Of a stretch of DNA of 64,000 nt, positions 1-8,581 are shown one piece after another. The notes beneath the pieces were generated by a model. That model saw only the letters and a list, made by a program, of their open reading frames with translations. It did no database searches and had not been told where the DNA came from. Where the stretch lies: positions 61,571-125,570 of the forward strand of contig JBDTNL010000003.1 in NCBI GenBank assembly GCA_039933785.1. Direction: 5' to 3'. The stretch's first letter is position 1. The number at the start of each line of letters is the position of its first letter. The position numbers and the translations under genes are program-made. Source of the stretch: JBDTNL01 sp039933785. GTDB lineage: Bacteria > Acidobacteriota > Thermoanaerobaculia > Multivoradales > JAGPDF01.

Positions 1-870
1 GCGCAGGCGCATGGCCTTGAAATCGTTGCTGCTGTTGAGCAACTTCAACACCGCGGTCGCCATGTCCTGCTGCAGGGTCTTGGCGGTCAGCACGTAGACT
101 TTCTTCTCGGCGAGGAGCGCCCGCCGCACCGCTGGGTAGAGCGCGGCGACGGTTTTACCGATCCCGGTCGTGGCTTGCACCAGCAAGTGCTCACCACGCT
201 CGACCGCGCCGTCGACCGCGGCCACGATTGCCTCTTGCCCGGGCCGCATCTCGCGATAGGGGAAGCGCAGAGTCTCGCCCGCTGCGCGCCGCTTGAACCC
301 CGCCTGGCGCTCGCCTTCGAAAGTGCGCAGAATCTGATTGAGGCGGCGTTTGACCTGAGCTTCGAGATTCTCGAAGTCTGGCTTCAACGGTTCGCGGACC
401 ACTTCGTCGCTGCCGATTTCGATCAGCACGAGCTCGGCGGCGATGTCCACGGGCGTCTCGGACTCACCCCCGTGGTTGTGCTGGCGATGCAGCATCCAGG
501 CGTAGAGCAGCGCCTGACGCTCGTAGATCTCGCGCTGGGTGGCGGAGAGCTGCCCGCCTCGCCGCACCGATTTAATCTCCTCGACGACCAGGGCTCCGTC
601 CGAGCCCTTGCGGAGTCCGTCCAGACGCCCCTGCAGGCGGACTTGCCAGCCGCGGTGCTCGAACTCGAACACCAGCACGACCTCGCGGCGGTAGGAGGGA
701 TCGTGCTCGAGTGCGCCTTCCTGATAGTGCGAGTGGATGGCCTGTCCCAGCCATAGGCGCTCGTAGCCGCCCCGGTTGCCGAACCCGATGTGGCGCAGGA
801 GCGCCGTGTCCAGGAGGTCGGCGACCGAGAGATCGATGCGCAGATGTTCAGCGTCGAGGCGCGGCGGCAC
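1..870 (-). CDS. PD-(D/E)XK nuclease / Rad3-DinG-type helicase, 5' part of gene (runs off window)
   Basis: Only the N-terminal 290 residues are in the window. Residues about 1-130 look like a RecB/Cas4-type PD-(D/E)XK nuclease: Asp84 in GRLDG, then Glu98-Ile-Lys100 (EIK), then a QALLYAW helix. From about 215 a superfamily 2 helicase begins, with the Q-motif-like FPYREMRPGQ and the Walker A ATTGIGKT, followed by VLTAKTLQQD, as in Rad3/XPD/DinG helicases. The protein is therefore probably a 5'-3' DNA helicase with a fused nuclease, for repair or processing of branched DNA. The GTG start at 870 is chosen because TATCAT lies exactly 6 bases upstream and there is no ATG or Shine-Dalgarno sequence. 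The C-terminal helicase motifs are outside the window, so the exact subfamily is unsettled. Confidence 0.85.
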   Translation of the reverse strand, partial: MPPRLDAEHLRIDLSVADLLDTALLRHIGFGNRGGYERLWLGQAIHSHYQEGALEHDPSYRREVVLVFEFEHRGWQVRLQGRLDGLRKGSDGALVVEEIKSVRRGGQLSATQREIYERQALLYAWMLHRQHNHGGESETPVDIAAELVLIEIGSDEVVREPLKPDFENLEAQVKRRLNQILRTFEGERQAGFKRRAAGETLRFPYREMRPGQEAIVAAVDGAVERGEHLLVQATTGIGKTVAALYPAVRRALLAEKKVYVLTAKTLQQDMATAVLKLLNSSNDFKAMRLR

Positions 871-876
871 GGCGCA

Positions 877-882
877 ATGATA
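877..882 (-). promoter_or_regulatory. -10-like TATCAT, probable leaderless promoter of the nuclease-helicase
   Basis: TATCAT on the minus strand is separated by 6 bases from the GTG start at 870. No Shine-Dalgarno sequence is present between them. The spacing places the transcript start at or next to the start codon. No convincing -35 box is visible. Confidence 0.45.
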
Positions 883-951
883 CGGCGAGCCGCGGGTCGG
901 CGGTTTTGATACCGTGGTCTTACATCCCGTCACATCTCGGAGGACATGGAC

Positions 952-3900
952 ATGTTGAGAGCCTCGCGCCCGTTCGTCATCCCACTGCTCGCCGCCGCCT
1001 GCCTGTTGGCTGCGCCTGGCAGCCTCCAGGCCGCCCCCAAAGCGGGCCCAGCCTCTGCCGCGGCGCCAGGCCTCGACCCCGATCTGTTCTCGGGCTTCAA
1101 GGCGCGCAATATCGGGCCGGCGGGAATGAGCGGCCGCGTCACCTCGGTCGAGGGCCTGAGCGCCAATCCGGACGTGCTCTACGTCGGCGCGGCGACGGGC
1201 GGAGTGTGGAAGTCGACTAACGGCGGGCTGACCTTCGCGCCGATCTTCGACGATCAGCCCGTACACGCGATCGGCGCCATCGCCGTGGTGCAATCGAATC
1301 CTGATGTCGTGTGGGTCGGCACCGGCGAAGGCAACGTTCGTAACAGCGCGTCGGTGGGCGAGGGTATCTTCCGCTCTTTGGACGGTGGCAAGACCTGGGC
1401 GCGCATGGGACTCGAGAAGACCGAGCGCATCCATCGCATCCTGATTCACCCACGGAATCAGGACATCGTCTGGGCTTGCGCGCTCGGCCGCGAGTGGGGC
1501 GAGAACCCCGAACGCGGTGTGTTCAAGAGCACCGACGGCGGCAAGACCTGGAACAAGGTCCTGTATGTGGACGAGAAGACCGGTTGCGGCGACCTCGCTC
1601 TGGACCCGCACAATCCGGACCGCCTGATCGCCAACATGTGGCAGTTCCGCCGCTGGCCCTGGGTCTTCAAGTCCGGCGGCCCGGGCTCGGCCATGTACGT
1701 CACCGCCGATGGCGGCGCCACTTGGAAGAAGCTGCAGCAGGAAGATGGTCTGCCCGAGGGCGAGCTCGGTCGCATGGGGATCGCCTTCGCGGCCTCGAGC
1801 CCGGGCACGGTATACGCGCTGGTCGAGGCCAAGAAGAGCGCCTTGCTGCGTTCGGACGATTCCGGTTCGACCTGGAAGACGGTGAACGATCACACCAACA
1901 TCGCCGCCCGGCCGTTTTACTTCTGCGATCTGCGGGTCGATCCCCAGGATGCGAAGCGGATCTACAGCTTGCACTACACGGTGGATCTCTCGGAGGACGG
2001 CGGCAAGTCGTTCAAGGGCTTGCCGGGCATGCGCAGCATCCACGGCGACATGCACGCCATCTGGATCGACCCCGCGGACACCGAGCATCTCTGGGTCGGC
2101 GACGATGGCGGTATCGCCGAGAGCCGCGATCGAGGCAAGACCTTTCGCTTCGCCGCCAATCTGCCCTTGGCCCAGTTCTACCATGTGCAGGTGGACAACG
2201 AGCTGCCGTACAACGTGTACGGTGGGCTGCAGGACAACGGTTCGTGGCGCGGTCCCTCGGCGATCTGGCAGCAGGGCGGAATCACCAACGATCAGTGGGT
2301 CGTGGTCGGCGGGGGCGACGGATTCGAGACCTTGCCGAGCGCGAAGGACTCGAACCTGGTCTACGCCGAGTCGCAGGGCGGCGAGCTCCAGCGCGTCGAC
2401 GTTCGCACGGGCGAATTCCGCGGCGTGAAGCCGGCGGCGCCCGAGGGCGTGACGCTGCGCTTCAACTGGAACGCGGCGCTGGCGCTCGATCCGTTCGCGC
2501 CCGACACGGTGTATCTCGGCAGCCAGTTCGTGCACAAGTCGACCGACCGGGGCAACAGCTGGACGACGATCTCGCCCGATCTCACCACCAACAATCCCGA
2601 GTGGCAGAAGGCTGACACCAGCGGCGGGCTGACGCCGGACGCTTCGCGGGCCGAGAACTACACCTCGCTCCTGCAGATCGTGCCCAGCGCGGTCGAACGA
2701 GGGGTGATCTGGACGGGCAGCGATGACGGTCGGATTCATGTCACGCGCGACGGCGGCAAAGCCTGGACTTCCGTGGAGAAGAACCTGCCCGGCGTGCCGG
2801 TCAACACCTGGGTGCCGCACATCCTCGCCTCGTCCTACTCCGGCGGCACCGCCTTTGCCGTGTTCGACAACCATCGGCGCTCGGACTGGACACCGTACGT
2901 CGCGCGCACCGACGACTATGGAGCCACCTGGATCAGTCTTGCGACGGCGGACCTGCGGGGCTATGCGCTCTCGATCGCGCAGGATCCGGTGCGCAAGGAT
3001 CTTCTGTTCCTCGGCACCGAGTTCGGCCTTTACGTCTCGTTCGACGGCGGCAAGAAGTGGACGCCGATGAGGAAGACGATTCCGACGGCATCGGTGATGG
3101 ATCTCGCGATCCAGCCGCGCGACAGCGATCTGGTGATTGCCACGCACGGCCGGGCGCTGTGGATTTTGGATGACATCCGACCGTTGCGTGAGATCTCGGC
3201 GCAAACCCTGGCCGAGTCCGTACACCTATATCCGCCGGCGCCCGCGCAGCAGCACTGGGTGCGGCCCTCGACCGGCGGCTTCGGCCTCGGAGCGGGCGAA
3301 TACGGCGGTTCGAATCGTCAGTACGGCGCCATCCTGACCTACTCGTTGAACGTGCCTGGTCTCATGCTCCAAGACGACGACAAGGAGCGCGCCCGCAAGG
3401 AAAACGAGCGTCTCGCCAAGGTCGCCAAAGCGGAGCCCGCGGCGAAGGACGCCAAGGACACTAAGGACACTAAGGACGAAGGTCCGGGAGAGAAGGTCGA
3501 CATCACGATCTCCGATGCCGCGGGAAAGGTGATCCGCAAGTTCAAGGGTCCGGCCAAGCTGGGCATCAATCGCGCGGTGTGGGATCTGGGAACCGATCCG
3601 TTCCGCGCGCTGCCCGAGGGCGACAACCCGCGCGGGGCCGCCGACGAAGAAGGCTCGGGCCCCGAGGTGGTGCCGGGCACCTATACCGCGACGGTAAAGT
3701 TGGGCGACCGCGTCGCCACGCAGGCCGTCCAGGTCGTGGCCGATCCCCGGACAGGGAACGCCGCCGCGGACTGGTCCGCGCGCGGCGCTGCGATTGACGA
3801 GCTCCGAGTGTTGAACGACACCATGGTCGACGCGATCTGGCGGCTGCGCCGCACCCGCGATGACGTGTCCGCGATTCAGACCAAGGCGAAACAGATGGCC

Positions 3901-4272
3901 CAGGATGCGGGCGAAAAGGATGCGAAGAAGCTCGGCGAGCTGCCGCTGGTGAAGGACGGCGGCAAGGTCTCGGACGCCTTGGACGAGCTCGAGAAGCGGC
4001 TCTGGCAGGCGCCGGAGGGCATCGGCATCCGACCCGACACGGACGCGCTGAGCTCGGTGTTCACGGCTTCCGACGTGCAGTCATCCTGGGATCCACCCAC
4101 GGCCAACGATCGAGCCAAACTGGTCAATGCTCACCGCGCGGTCGACGCGGTCGTTGCCGATCTCAACAAACTGTTCGCCGGGGACGTGGCGGCATTCCGC
4201 AAGAAGGCCGAGGAGGCGAAGATCGGCTTGCTCTTCGGAGCGCAACCGGTTGTGGTACCAGCAGTGCACTGA
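952..4272 (+). CDS. secreted BNR/Asp-box repeat protein (sialidase/VPS10-fold, large)
   Basis: A protein of 1106 residues with a signal peptide (hydrophobic core FVIPLLAAACLLAAP). At least eleven Asp-box motifs (S/T-x-D-G-G-x-T-W), for example STDGGKTW, TADGGATW, SEDGGKSF, STDRGNSW and SFDGGKKW, show tandem beta-propeller blades of the sialidase/VPS10/photosynthesis-stability-factor type across the first two thirds. The last third has a Lys/Asp-rich linker (around 3440-3480) and a beta-sandwich-like segment, then a helical tail. It is probably exported. Sialidase activity should not be assumed, since these folds are often binding or scaffold proteins. ATG 952 is preferred over ATG 946 because GGAGG at 939-943 is 8 bases from 952 but only 2 from 946. 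Confidence 0.85.
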   Translation: MLRASRPFVIPLLAAACLLAAPGSLQAAPKAGPASAAAPGLDPDLFSGFKARNIGPAGMSGRVTSVEGLSANPDVLYVGAATGGVWKSTNGGLTFAPIFDDQPVHAIGAIAVVQSNPDVVWVGTGEGNVRNSASVGEGIFRSLDGGKTWARMGLEKTERIHRILIHPRNQDIVWACALGREWGENPERGVFKSTDGGKTWNKVLYVDEKTGCGDLALDPHNPDRLIANMWQFRRWPWVFKSGGPGSAMYVTADGGATWKKLQQEDGLPEGELGRMGIAFAASSPGTVYALVEAKKSALLRSDDSGSTWKTVNDHTNIAARPFYFCDLRVDPQDAKRIYSLHYTVDLSEDGGKSFKGLPGMRSIHGDMHAIWIDPADTEHLWVGDDGGIAESRDRGKTFRFAANLPLAQFYHVQVDNELPYNVYGGLQDNGSWRGPSAIWQQGGITNDQWVVVGGGDGFETLPSAKDSNLVYAESQGGELQRVDVRTGEFRGVKPAAPEGVTLRFNWNAALALDPFAPDTVYLGSQFVHKSTDRGNSWTTISPDLTTNNPEWQKADTSGGLTPDASRAENYTSLLQIVPSAVERGVIWTGSDDGRIHVTRDGGKAWTSVEKNLPGVPVNTWVPHILASSYSGGTAFAVFDNHRRSDWTPYVARTDDYGATWISLATADLRGYALSIAQDPVRKDLLFLGTEFGLYVSFDGGKKWTPMRKTIPTASVMDLAIQPRDSDLVIATHGRALWILDDIRPLREISAQTLAESVHLYPPAPAQQHWVRPSTGGFGLGAGEYGGSNRQYGAILTYSLNVPGLMLQDDDKERARKENERLAKVAKAEPAAKDAKDTKDTKDEGPGEKVDITISDAAGKVIRKFKGPAKLGINRAVWDLGTDPFRALPEGDNPRGAADEEGSGPEVVPGTYTATVKLGDRVATQAVQVVADPRTGNAAADWSARGAAIDELRVLNDTMVDAIWRLRRTRDDVSAIQTKAKQMAQDAGEKDAKKLGELPLVKDGGKVSDALDELEKRLWQAPEGIGIRPDTDALSSVFTASDVQSSWDPPTANDRAKLVNAHRAVDAVVADLNKLFAGDVAAFRKKAEEAKIGLLFGAQPVVVPAVH
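3441..3480 (+). repeat. short coding tandem repeat encoding Lys-Asp-rich linker
   Basis: Inside the BNR-repeat gene, four consecutive 9-base units of the form AAGGAC(N)3 encode KDA-KDT-KDT-KDE. Two of the units (GACACTAAG) are identical. Such units can change copy number by slippage, which would alter the length of a charged linker between the propeller and C-terminal domains. Confidence 0.6.
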
Positions 4273-4602
4273 CCCCGGCGGTGGGGCCGGGTCCTGGGCC
4301 CCCGGAAGGACCGCTCCGTGCGCGTCCTCGCCGGCCCCGGGACCCCTGTGCCCGTTGGCCCCAGCGTGCAAAAATTTCTTGCTTTTTGAAATATGCCGTG
4401 CCATCGTCCTCGGCAGTTCTACGAGACTCAGGCAGCCCCCTCCGATTCGCGACCACCCTGCACAACGCCCCGACACTGTCTGAAGGAATCCGCTTTTGAA
4501 ATTGCCATACCGAACCCTGCCTTCCTCGGAAGGCGGAACCGTCCGTGCCACGTGGCCGGGCGATAACAACAAACAGCAACAAACCGCAAGGAGCAGCAAA
4601 CA
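4273..4602. other. 330-base intergenic region upstream of the cold-shock gene
   Basis: No gene of recognisable family lies here. The first 50 bases hold two competing GC-rich hairpins (GGTCCT at 4290-4295 with AGGACC at 4307-4312; GGGGCC at 4283-4288 with GGCCCC at 4297-4302), without a U-tract. The rest is long enough to be the long structured 5' leader usual for cspA-type mRNAs. I could not identify a convincing promoter in it. Confidence 0.4.
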
Positions 4603-4806
4603 GTGACGGAAAAGGGCACCGTGAAGTGGTTCAACAACGAGAAGGGCTACGGGTTCATTTCGCGCGAGAACGGCTCGGACGTGTTCGTCCACCACACCGC
4701 GATCCTCGCCGAGGGCTACCGAAGCCTCAACGAGGGTGACGCAGTTTCATTCGAAGTGGTGGACGGCCAGAAGGGCCTGCAGGCGCGCAACGTCGTCCGG
4801 CTGTGA
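4603..4806 (+). CDS. CspA-family cold-shock protein
   Basis: A 67-residue single cold-shock domain. RNP1 (KGYGFI, residues 14-19) and RNP2 (VFVHH, residues 27-31) are intact, so it should bind single-stranded RNA/DNA and act as an RNA chaperone. The start is GTG at 4603 with AAGGAG at 4588-4593 as the ribosome binding site. Full family length. The gene is monocistronic and followed by its own terminator; the 330-base leader suggests post-transcriptional control, as in cspA of other bacteria, though that is an inference. Confidence 0.95.
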   Translation: MTEKGTVKWFNNEKGYGFISRENGSDVFVHHTAILAEGYRSLNEGDAVSFEVVDGQKGLQARNVVRL

Positions 4807-4868
4807 TTCACGCCTCGAATTCACGCCTGTAGTTCAATCCACGACGCTTCGCTTTTCGAACTCCTATC

Positions 4869-4899
4869 GCCCCGCCCGGGTAACCAGGCGGGGCTTTTT
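4869..4899 (+). terminator. Rho-independent terminator of the cold-shock gene
   Basis: GCCCCGCC (4869-4876) pairs perfectly with GGCGGGGC (4887-4894), with a 10-base loop, followed by TTTTT (4895-4899). It lies just before the convergent gspB stop and has no T-run on the opposite strand, so it acts mainly on the plus strand. Confidence 0.9.
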
Positions 4900-4903
4900 C
4901 GTT

Positions 4904-5563
4904 TCACTGCAATTCGATCCAGAACGTGCCGTCGGGGCCGTGGAGCTCGACCCGGTGCGCCTCGATCTTGGTCAGCGAACAGCTGCCCGCGTACTCGCCG
5001 ATACCGATCATTTTCCAGTTGAGCATCGCCAGCGGAACGGCGCCGGAGATGATGCCACCGAGCTCGATGGCGGTGCCGTCCGCTAGCCGCGCCTGGCGTA
5101 CGAAGGTCTTTCCTCCCGCCGACCCGCTGCGCACAGGAGCGGTCTTCGCCGCGGCTCCGGTCGATGCGACGCTGGGCCGCGGGCGCGGCACCGATGGCGT
5201 TCCGGCTGAGCTCGACGGAGCGACGGCGGGCGTCTGGGGTGCGGGCCGCGGCGCCGCTGCCAGGGGCTCGACGGGCGCAGCGATCGGCACACTCGGAGGG
5301 ACGGCGGCTGCCTCGCGGGGGGCCGGCGCGGCTGCACTCGGGGTCGCCACTGGGTGCCCGCGCAAGAGAAAGTATCCCAGGCCGAGAATCAGCGCGGTGG
5401 CCCCTACACTCGCCGCGACGCTGGCGAGGATCGGCGAGCGTTCGCGGCGCGAAAAGGGCGGCGGCGTCCACGCCGGCGCCGGTGCGACGCCCTGGCGCTC
5501 GGCTTCCGCTTGGCGCTGGGCTTCGCTGCGCGCGCGCTTCAAGGCTTCGTTGATGAGGCTCAA
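4904..5563 (-). CDS. gspB: GspB-like type II secretion accessory protein
   Basis: A 219-residue protein with the characteristic GspB N-terminus SLINEALKRAR, one transmembrane helix (about residues 45-65, VGATALILGLGYFLL), a long Pro/Ala-rich periplasmic linker and a small C-terminal beta domain ending in GTFWIEL. In other systems GspA/GspB pairs help assemble the secretin or place it through the peptidoglycan. The TTG start at 5563 overlaps the gspA stop (bases 5560-5563), so the two are translationally coupled and belong to one operon. No other gsp gene is nearby. The role follows from family and pairing with gspA; the C-terminal domain match is by pattern only. Confidence 0.8.
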   Translation of the reverse strand: MSLINEALKRARSEAQRQAEAERQGVAPAPAWTPPPFSRRERSPILASVAASVGATALILGLGYFLLRGHPVATPSAAAPAPREAAAVPPSVPIAAPVEPLAAAPRPAPQTPAVAPSSSAGTPSVPRPRPSVASTGAAAKTAPVRSGSAGGKTFVRQARLADGTAIELGGIISGAVPLAMLNWKMIGIGEYAGSCSLTKIEAHRVELHGPDGTFWIELQ

Positions 5564-6369
5564 TCCAATCTCCCCTCGAGCTCGCGAATGGCGCGCCCGA
5601 CGTGTCGCATGTTGAGCTGATCGGTGGCGAATACGAAGCCGCAGAGCAGCGTCTTGTCGCACACCGCGTTGATCAGTCGCGGCACGCCGGCGGCGTAGCG
5701 GTGGATCCGTCGAATGGCCCAGGGTGTGAAGCTCGGCCGTGAATTGCCGCCGGCGCGATGCAGCCGGAAGCGGATGTAGGCCTCGGTCTCGCGCAACGAG
5801 AGCGGCGCCAGGTGGTAGCGCACCGTGATGCGCTGGCGCAGCTGACGGAGCGAGCGCTGGTTCAGCTTGTCGCGCAGCTCGGGCTGCCCGATGAGCGCAA
5901 TCTGCAGCAGCTTTCGTTGGTCGGTTTCGAGATTCGACAGCAACCGCACTTGTTCGAGAAGGTCATTGCTCAGGTCCTGCGCCTCGTCGATCAGCAACAC
6001 GACATCGTTACCGGTCTCGAGTTGTTGCAATAAGAACTTGTTAAGCACCTCGAGACAAGCCACCCGGTCGATGCGCGGCTTGAGCCCGAGCTCGACCAGA
6101 ATGGCGCGCATGAGCTGCGCCGCGCTCATGCAGGGATTTAGGATCAAGGCCGTCTTGTAGCGCGGGCCGAGCTCGTCGAGCACGGCCCGGCAGAGCGTCG
6201 TCTTGCCCGCGCCAACCTCGCCGGTCAGCTGGATGAATCCCTTGCGCTCCCGGATGCCATAGAGCAGGTGATCGAACGCCTCGCGGTGGCGCTGCGAAAA
6301 AAACAGAAACCGGGGGTCGGGTGTGATGTTGAAGGGCGCTTCGCGGAAGCCGTAGAACTCGTTGTACAT
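5560..6369 (-). CDS. gspA: ExeA/GspA-type AAA ATPase
   Basis: A 269-residue AAA ATPase of the ExeA/GspA family. The N-terminus MYNEFYGFREAPF is the family signature, Walker A is GEVGAGKTT, Walker B is VVLLIDEAQ, and IGQPEL follows as sensor region. Longer homologues carry a C-terminal peptidoglycan-binding domain, which is absent here. ATG 6369 is chosen over an upstream in-frame ATG because the family begins at MYNEFYGF. It is coupled to gspB by a TTGA overlap and probably supports secretin or pilus machinery at the cell wall. Confidence 0.88.
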   Translation of the reverse strand: MYNEFYGFREAPFNITPDPRFLFFSQRHREAFDHLLYGIRERKGFIQLTGEVGAGKTTLCRAVLDELGPRYKTALILNPCMSAAQLMRAILVELGLKPRIDRVACLEVLNKFLLQQLETGNDVVLLIDEAQDLSNDLLEQVRLLSNLETDQRKLLQIALIGQPELRDKLNQRSLRQLRQRITVRYHLAPLSLRETEAYIRFRLHRAGGNSRPSFTPWAIRRIHRYAAGVPRLINAVCDKTLLCGFVFATDQLNMRHVGRAIRELEGRLD

Positions 6370-6468
6370 GCGTGTGGGGCGGGCTCGAGTCGTGCGGTTC
6401 CGGCAAGGGGCCTCGAACTCGACTCTAGCACCGGGTCGAAGGGTATACGGGTGCGCGTTCGAAACCGT

Positions 6469-6474
6469 TAGAGT
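6469..6474 (+). promoter_or_regulatory. -10-like TAGAGT ahead of the zinc-protease gene
   Basis: TAGAGT ends 10 bases before the ATG at 6485, and no Shine-Dalgarno sequence is present. It fits the TANNNT pattern seen before other unled genes of this window, but the match alone is weak. Confidence 0.3.
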
Positions 6475-6484
6475 CTCGCTCTGC

Positions 6485-7006
6485 ATGCCTTTCGGTTACT
6501 ACAAACGCCTGAACGCGACCCAGAAACGAATCTACGACGCCAGCGATCGAGTCCTGCGCATCGATTTGCCGGCGCCTGATCTGTTGCGCCCCGGCATCCA
6601 GGACTTGGTCCAGTCCCTCATCGACGACGAGCGGCATCGAGTCGAGTCGTCGGGCCAGGGGATTGCCGATGCCATGCTGCGGAGCCTGCGCGCGCCGCCG
6701 GTGCGCATCGCCGTGCAGGCCGTCCGGCCGAGCAATTCCCGCGGCGAGCTGCATGGGCTCTACGATCCCACCCGTCGCGGCGTCGCGCCGACCATCTCGC
6801 TCTGGATGCGCACTGCGCAGCGCCAGCAGGTGGTGGCGTTTCGTACCTTTTTCCGCACCTTCCTGCACGAGATCTGTCATCACCTGGACTACCACCTGCT
6901 GGGGCTGCGCGATTCCTTCCACACCCAGGGGTTCTACAAGCGCGAATCGAGCCTGTTTCATCAACTCGTCGGAGCACCCAACGCCGGCGAGAAGGACACG
7001 GACTAG
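6485..7006 (+). CDS. small putative zinc metalloprotease (HExxH)
   Basis: A 173-residue protein without signal peptide. The motif FLHEICHHLDYH contains HExxH plus a following His, a typical zinc site, and the rest is helical and Arg-rich. The family is not one I can name; similar short HExxH proteins are usually annotated as hypothetical metalloproteases. It is divergent from gspA (116 bases apart) and its stop overlaps the convergent plsC-like stop by 3 bases (7003-7006). Active peptidase function is an inference from the motif. Confidence 0.75.
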   Translation: MPFGYYKRLNATQKRIYDASDRVLRIDLPAPDLLRPGIQDLVQSLIDDERHRVESSGQGIADAMLRSLRAPPVRIAVQAVRPSNSRGELHGLYDPTRRGVAPTISLWMRTAQRQQVVAFRTFFRTFLHEICHHLDYHLLGLRDSFHTQGFYKRESSLFHQLVGAPNAGEKDTD

Positions 7007-7767
7007 GGGGCGGATTCGACGAGGGTCGCACGCAGATCGGCGAGCTCGCGACTCACCGACGTCCAGAGCTCGGAGGCCAACTTCTTGCGATCGCTAGAGG
7101 TCACCGGCGCGGGGAGGAAGCGCAGGTAGGCGTCGACTCGGGGCATGGCCGCCAGCGTCCACAGATGAGGCGGAAAGGCGGCGTCGCCGTGCCAGGCGAC
7201 CGCGGTGCTCGCCGGTGGCCAGCCCGGCAGCGTTCGATAGGCGAGCGTCGCCACTCTCACCGCGATCGCGGATCGCGCGGCGCCGTCGAGCAATGCCGAT
7301 CGAAAGGGCAGGACCGCTTCACCGCTCGAGCTCGTGCCCTCGGGAAAGAGCACCACGGTGCGCCCGGCGACTAGCGCTTCATCGAGCGCTCGCGCCGCGC
7401 GCGGCGTGTCGGCGCGGCGCTGGCGATCGACGAACAAGACGCCCGCCATGCGGCAGACCAGGCCGATGAGCGGCCAGCGCGCAACGTCTCCCCGCGACAC
7501 GAAGGTACACGGCATCGCGGCTCCGAGGAGGAACACATCGACGTAGCCCGTGTGGTTGGACACCACCAGCGCGCCGCGCGGGGGAGGCGCACCCTCGATG
7601 TGAACTCGCAGTCCGAGGATGCGCGACAAGCCGCGGCCCCAGAGGCCCGTACACCCGTCGCGTACACGCCCGCGGGCCCGCGGTGCGGCGAAGCAGACTG
7701 CCGCGCCGAGCCCGACCAGCGCGGCCATCAGAAGGGTGACAAGTATCGCCAGGGGAAGGCGCCACAA
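7003..7767 (-). CDS. 1-acyl-sn-glycerol-3-phosphate acyltransferase family (PlsC-like)
   Basis: About 254 residues. An N-terminal membrane helix (LPLAILVTLLMAALVGLGAAV) precedes the acyltransferase fold, with motif I NHTGYVD (NHx4D, catalytic His/Asp) and motif III FPEGT, plus the FVSRGDVARWP segment. It should transfer an acyl chain to a lysophospholipid or related acceptor at the inner membrane. The start is uncertain: no in-frame ATG lies before the fold. TTG 7767 is used here; a CTG 9 bases further upstream has a better-spaced GGAG. The frame stays open into the divergent SDR gene, which argues against a much longer protein. Confidence 0.82.
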   Translation of the reverse strand: MWRLPLAILVTLLMAALVGLGAAVCFAAPRARGRVRDGCTGLWGRGLSRILGLRVHIEGAPPPRGALVVSNHTGYVDVFLLGAAMPCTFVSRGDVARWPLIGLVCRMAGVLFVDRQRRADTPRAARALDEALVAGRTVVLFPEGTSSSGEAVLPFRSALLDGAARSAIAVRVATLAYRTLPGWPPASTAVAWHGDAAFPPHLWTLAAMPRVDAYLRFLPAPVTSSDRKKLASELWTSVSRELADLRATLVESAP

Positions 7768-7834
7768 CCGTCTCAGAGCGGTATCTCCATGGAATCCGTA
7801 GCGAGATAGCCTATGGCACGGAGGAGAGCGAGAG

Positions 7835-8530
7835 ATGGCTGAAGCGAAAGTCGTTTTGATCACCGGCGCCGGCGGCGCGCTTGGCGGAACGGTGGCCGAG
7901 GCGTTCCGCGCGGACTCCCGTCTGGCTTTGACGGATCGCCGCATGGATCGCCTGGAGTCGGCCTACGGAAGCTGGCCGAACACCCTGCTCGCGAGCTGTG
8001 AGCTCGACGCGGCGGTGGAGGTCGAGGGTCTGATCGCCAAGGTCGTCGAACGTTTTGGTCGTCTGGATGTCCTGGTGAACGTTGCCGGTGGGTTCCGTGG
8101 CGGTAAGGTCGCGCACGAGGCTCCGGCCGACGAGCTCGCTACGTTGCTCGCCATCAACACGACGTCGGTGTGGAACGCCTGCCGCGCTGCGGTGCCGGCG
8201 ATGCTGCGCCAGGGTTCCGGCAAGATCGTGACCATTGCCTCTCTCAACGCGCTCGCGGGCAGTGCCAACGTCGCGGCGTACAGCGCCGCGAAGGCCGCGA
8301 CCCTCCGCCTCTGCGAGAGCGTTTCAGCGGAGGTCAAGGAGCACGGAGTGAACGTCAACTGCGTGCTGCCCGGGACCATGAACACACCGGCCAATCGTGC
8401 CGCCATGCCCGATACCGACCCCCGGCAATGGGTCGACCCGCGGGCGGTCGCGCAGGTGGTGCGCTTCCTCGCCTCGGACGCCGCGGGTGCGGTGCACGGC
8501 GTGGCGATCCCGGTCACCGGACACAGCTGA
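7835..8530 (+). CDS. short-chain dehydrogenase/reductase
   Basis: A 231-residue classical SDR. The cofactor motif TGAGGALG is at residues 10-17, NVAGG is the NAG equivalent, the catalytic Ser lies in TIASLNALAG, and YSAAK is the YxxxK active site. The substrate cannot be deduced. GGAGGAGAG lies just upstream of the ATG. It is divergent from the acyltransferase and followed 51 bases later by the M23 peptidase, which has its own promoter-like element. Confidence 0.85.
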   Translation: MAEAKVVLITGAGGALGGTVAEAFRADSRLALTDRRMDRLESAYGSWPNTLLASCELDAAVEVEGLIAKVVERFGRLDVLVNVAGGFRGGKVAHEAPADELATLLAINTTSVWNACRAAVPAMLRQGSGKIVTIASLNALAGSANVAAYSAAKAATLRLCESVSAEVKEHGVNVNCVLPGTMNTPANRAAMPDTDPRQWVDPRAVAQVVRFLASDAAGAVHGVAIPVTGHS

Positions 8531-8568
8531 ACCTCGTTGACGGCCGCTGAGCGCGCGCCGCGCTCGGA

Positions 8569-8574
8569 TACACT
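8569..8574 (+). promoter_or_regulatory. -10-like TACACT, probable leaderless promoter of the M23 peptidase
   Basis: TACACT ends 7 bases before the ATG at 8582, with no Shine-Dalgarno sequence in between. The same TACACT-N7-ATG arrangement occurs before the sensor kinase at 17876. Confidence 0.45.
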
Positions 8575-8581
8575 CGCGGCG

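Noticed and set aside
175..756. Open plus-strand frame of 193 codons in the first kilobase
   Set aside because: It is the shadow of the nuclease-helicase on the minus strand, whose frame shows the PD-(D/E)XK and Walker A motifs.
4386..4391. TTGAAA as a cold-shock gene -35 box
   Set aside because: No -10-like hexamer is found 16-18 bases downstream.
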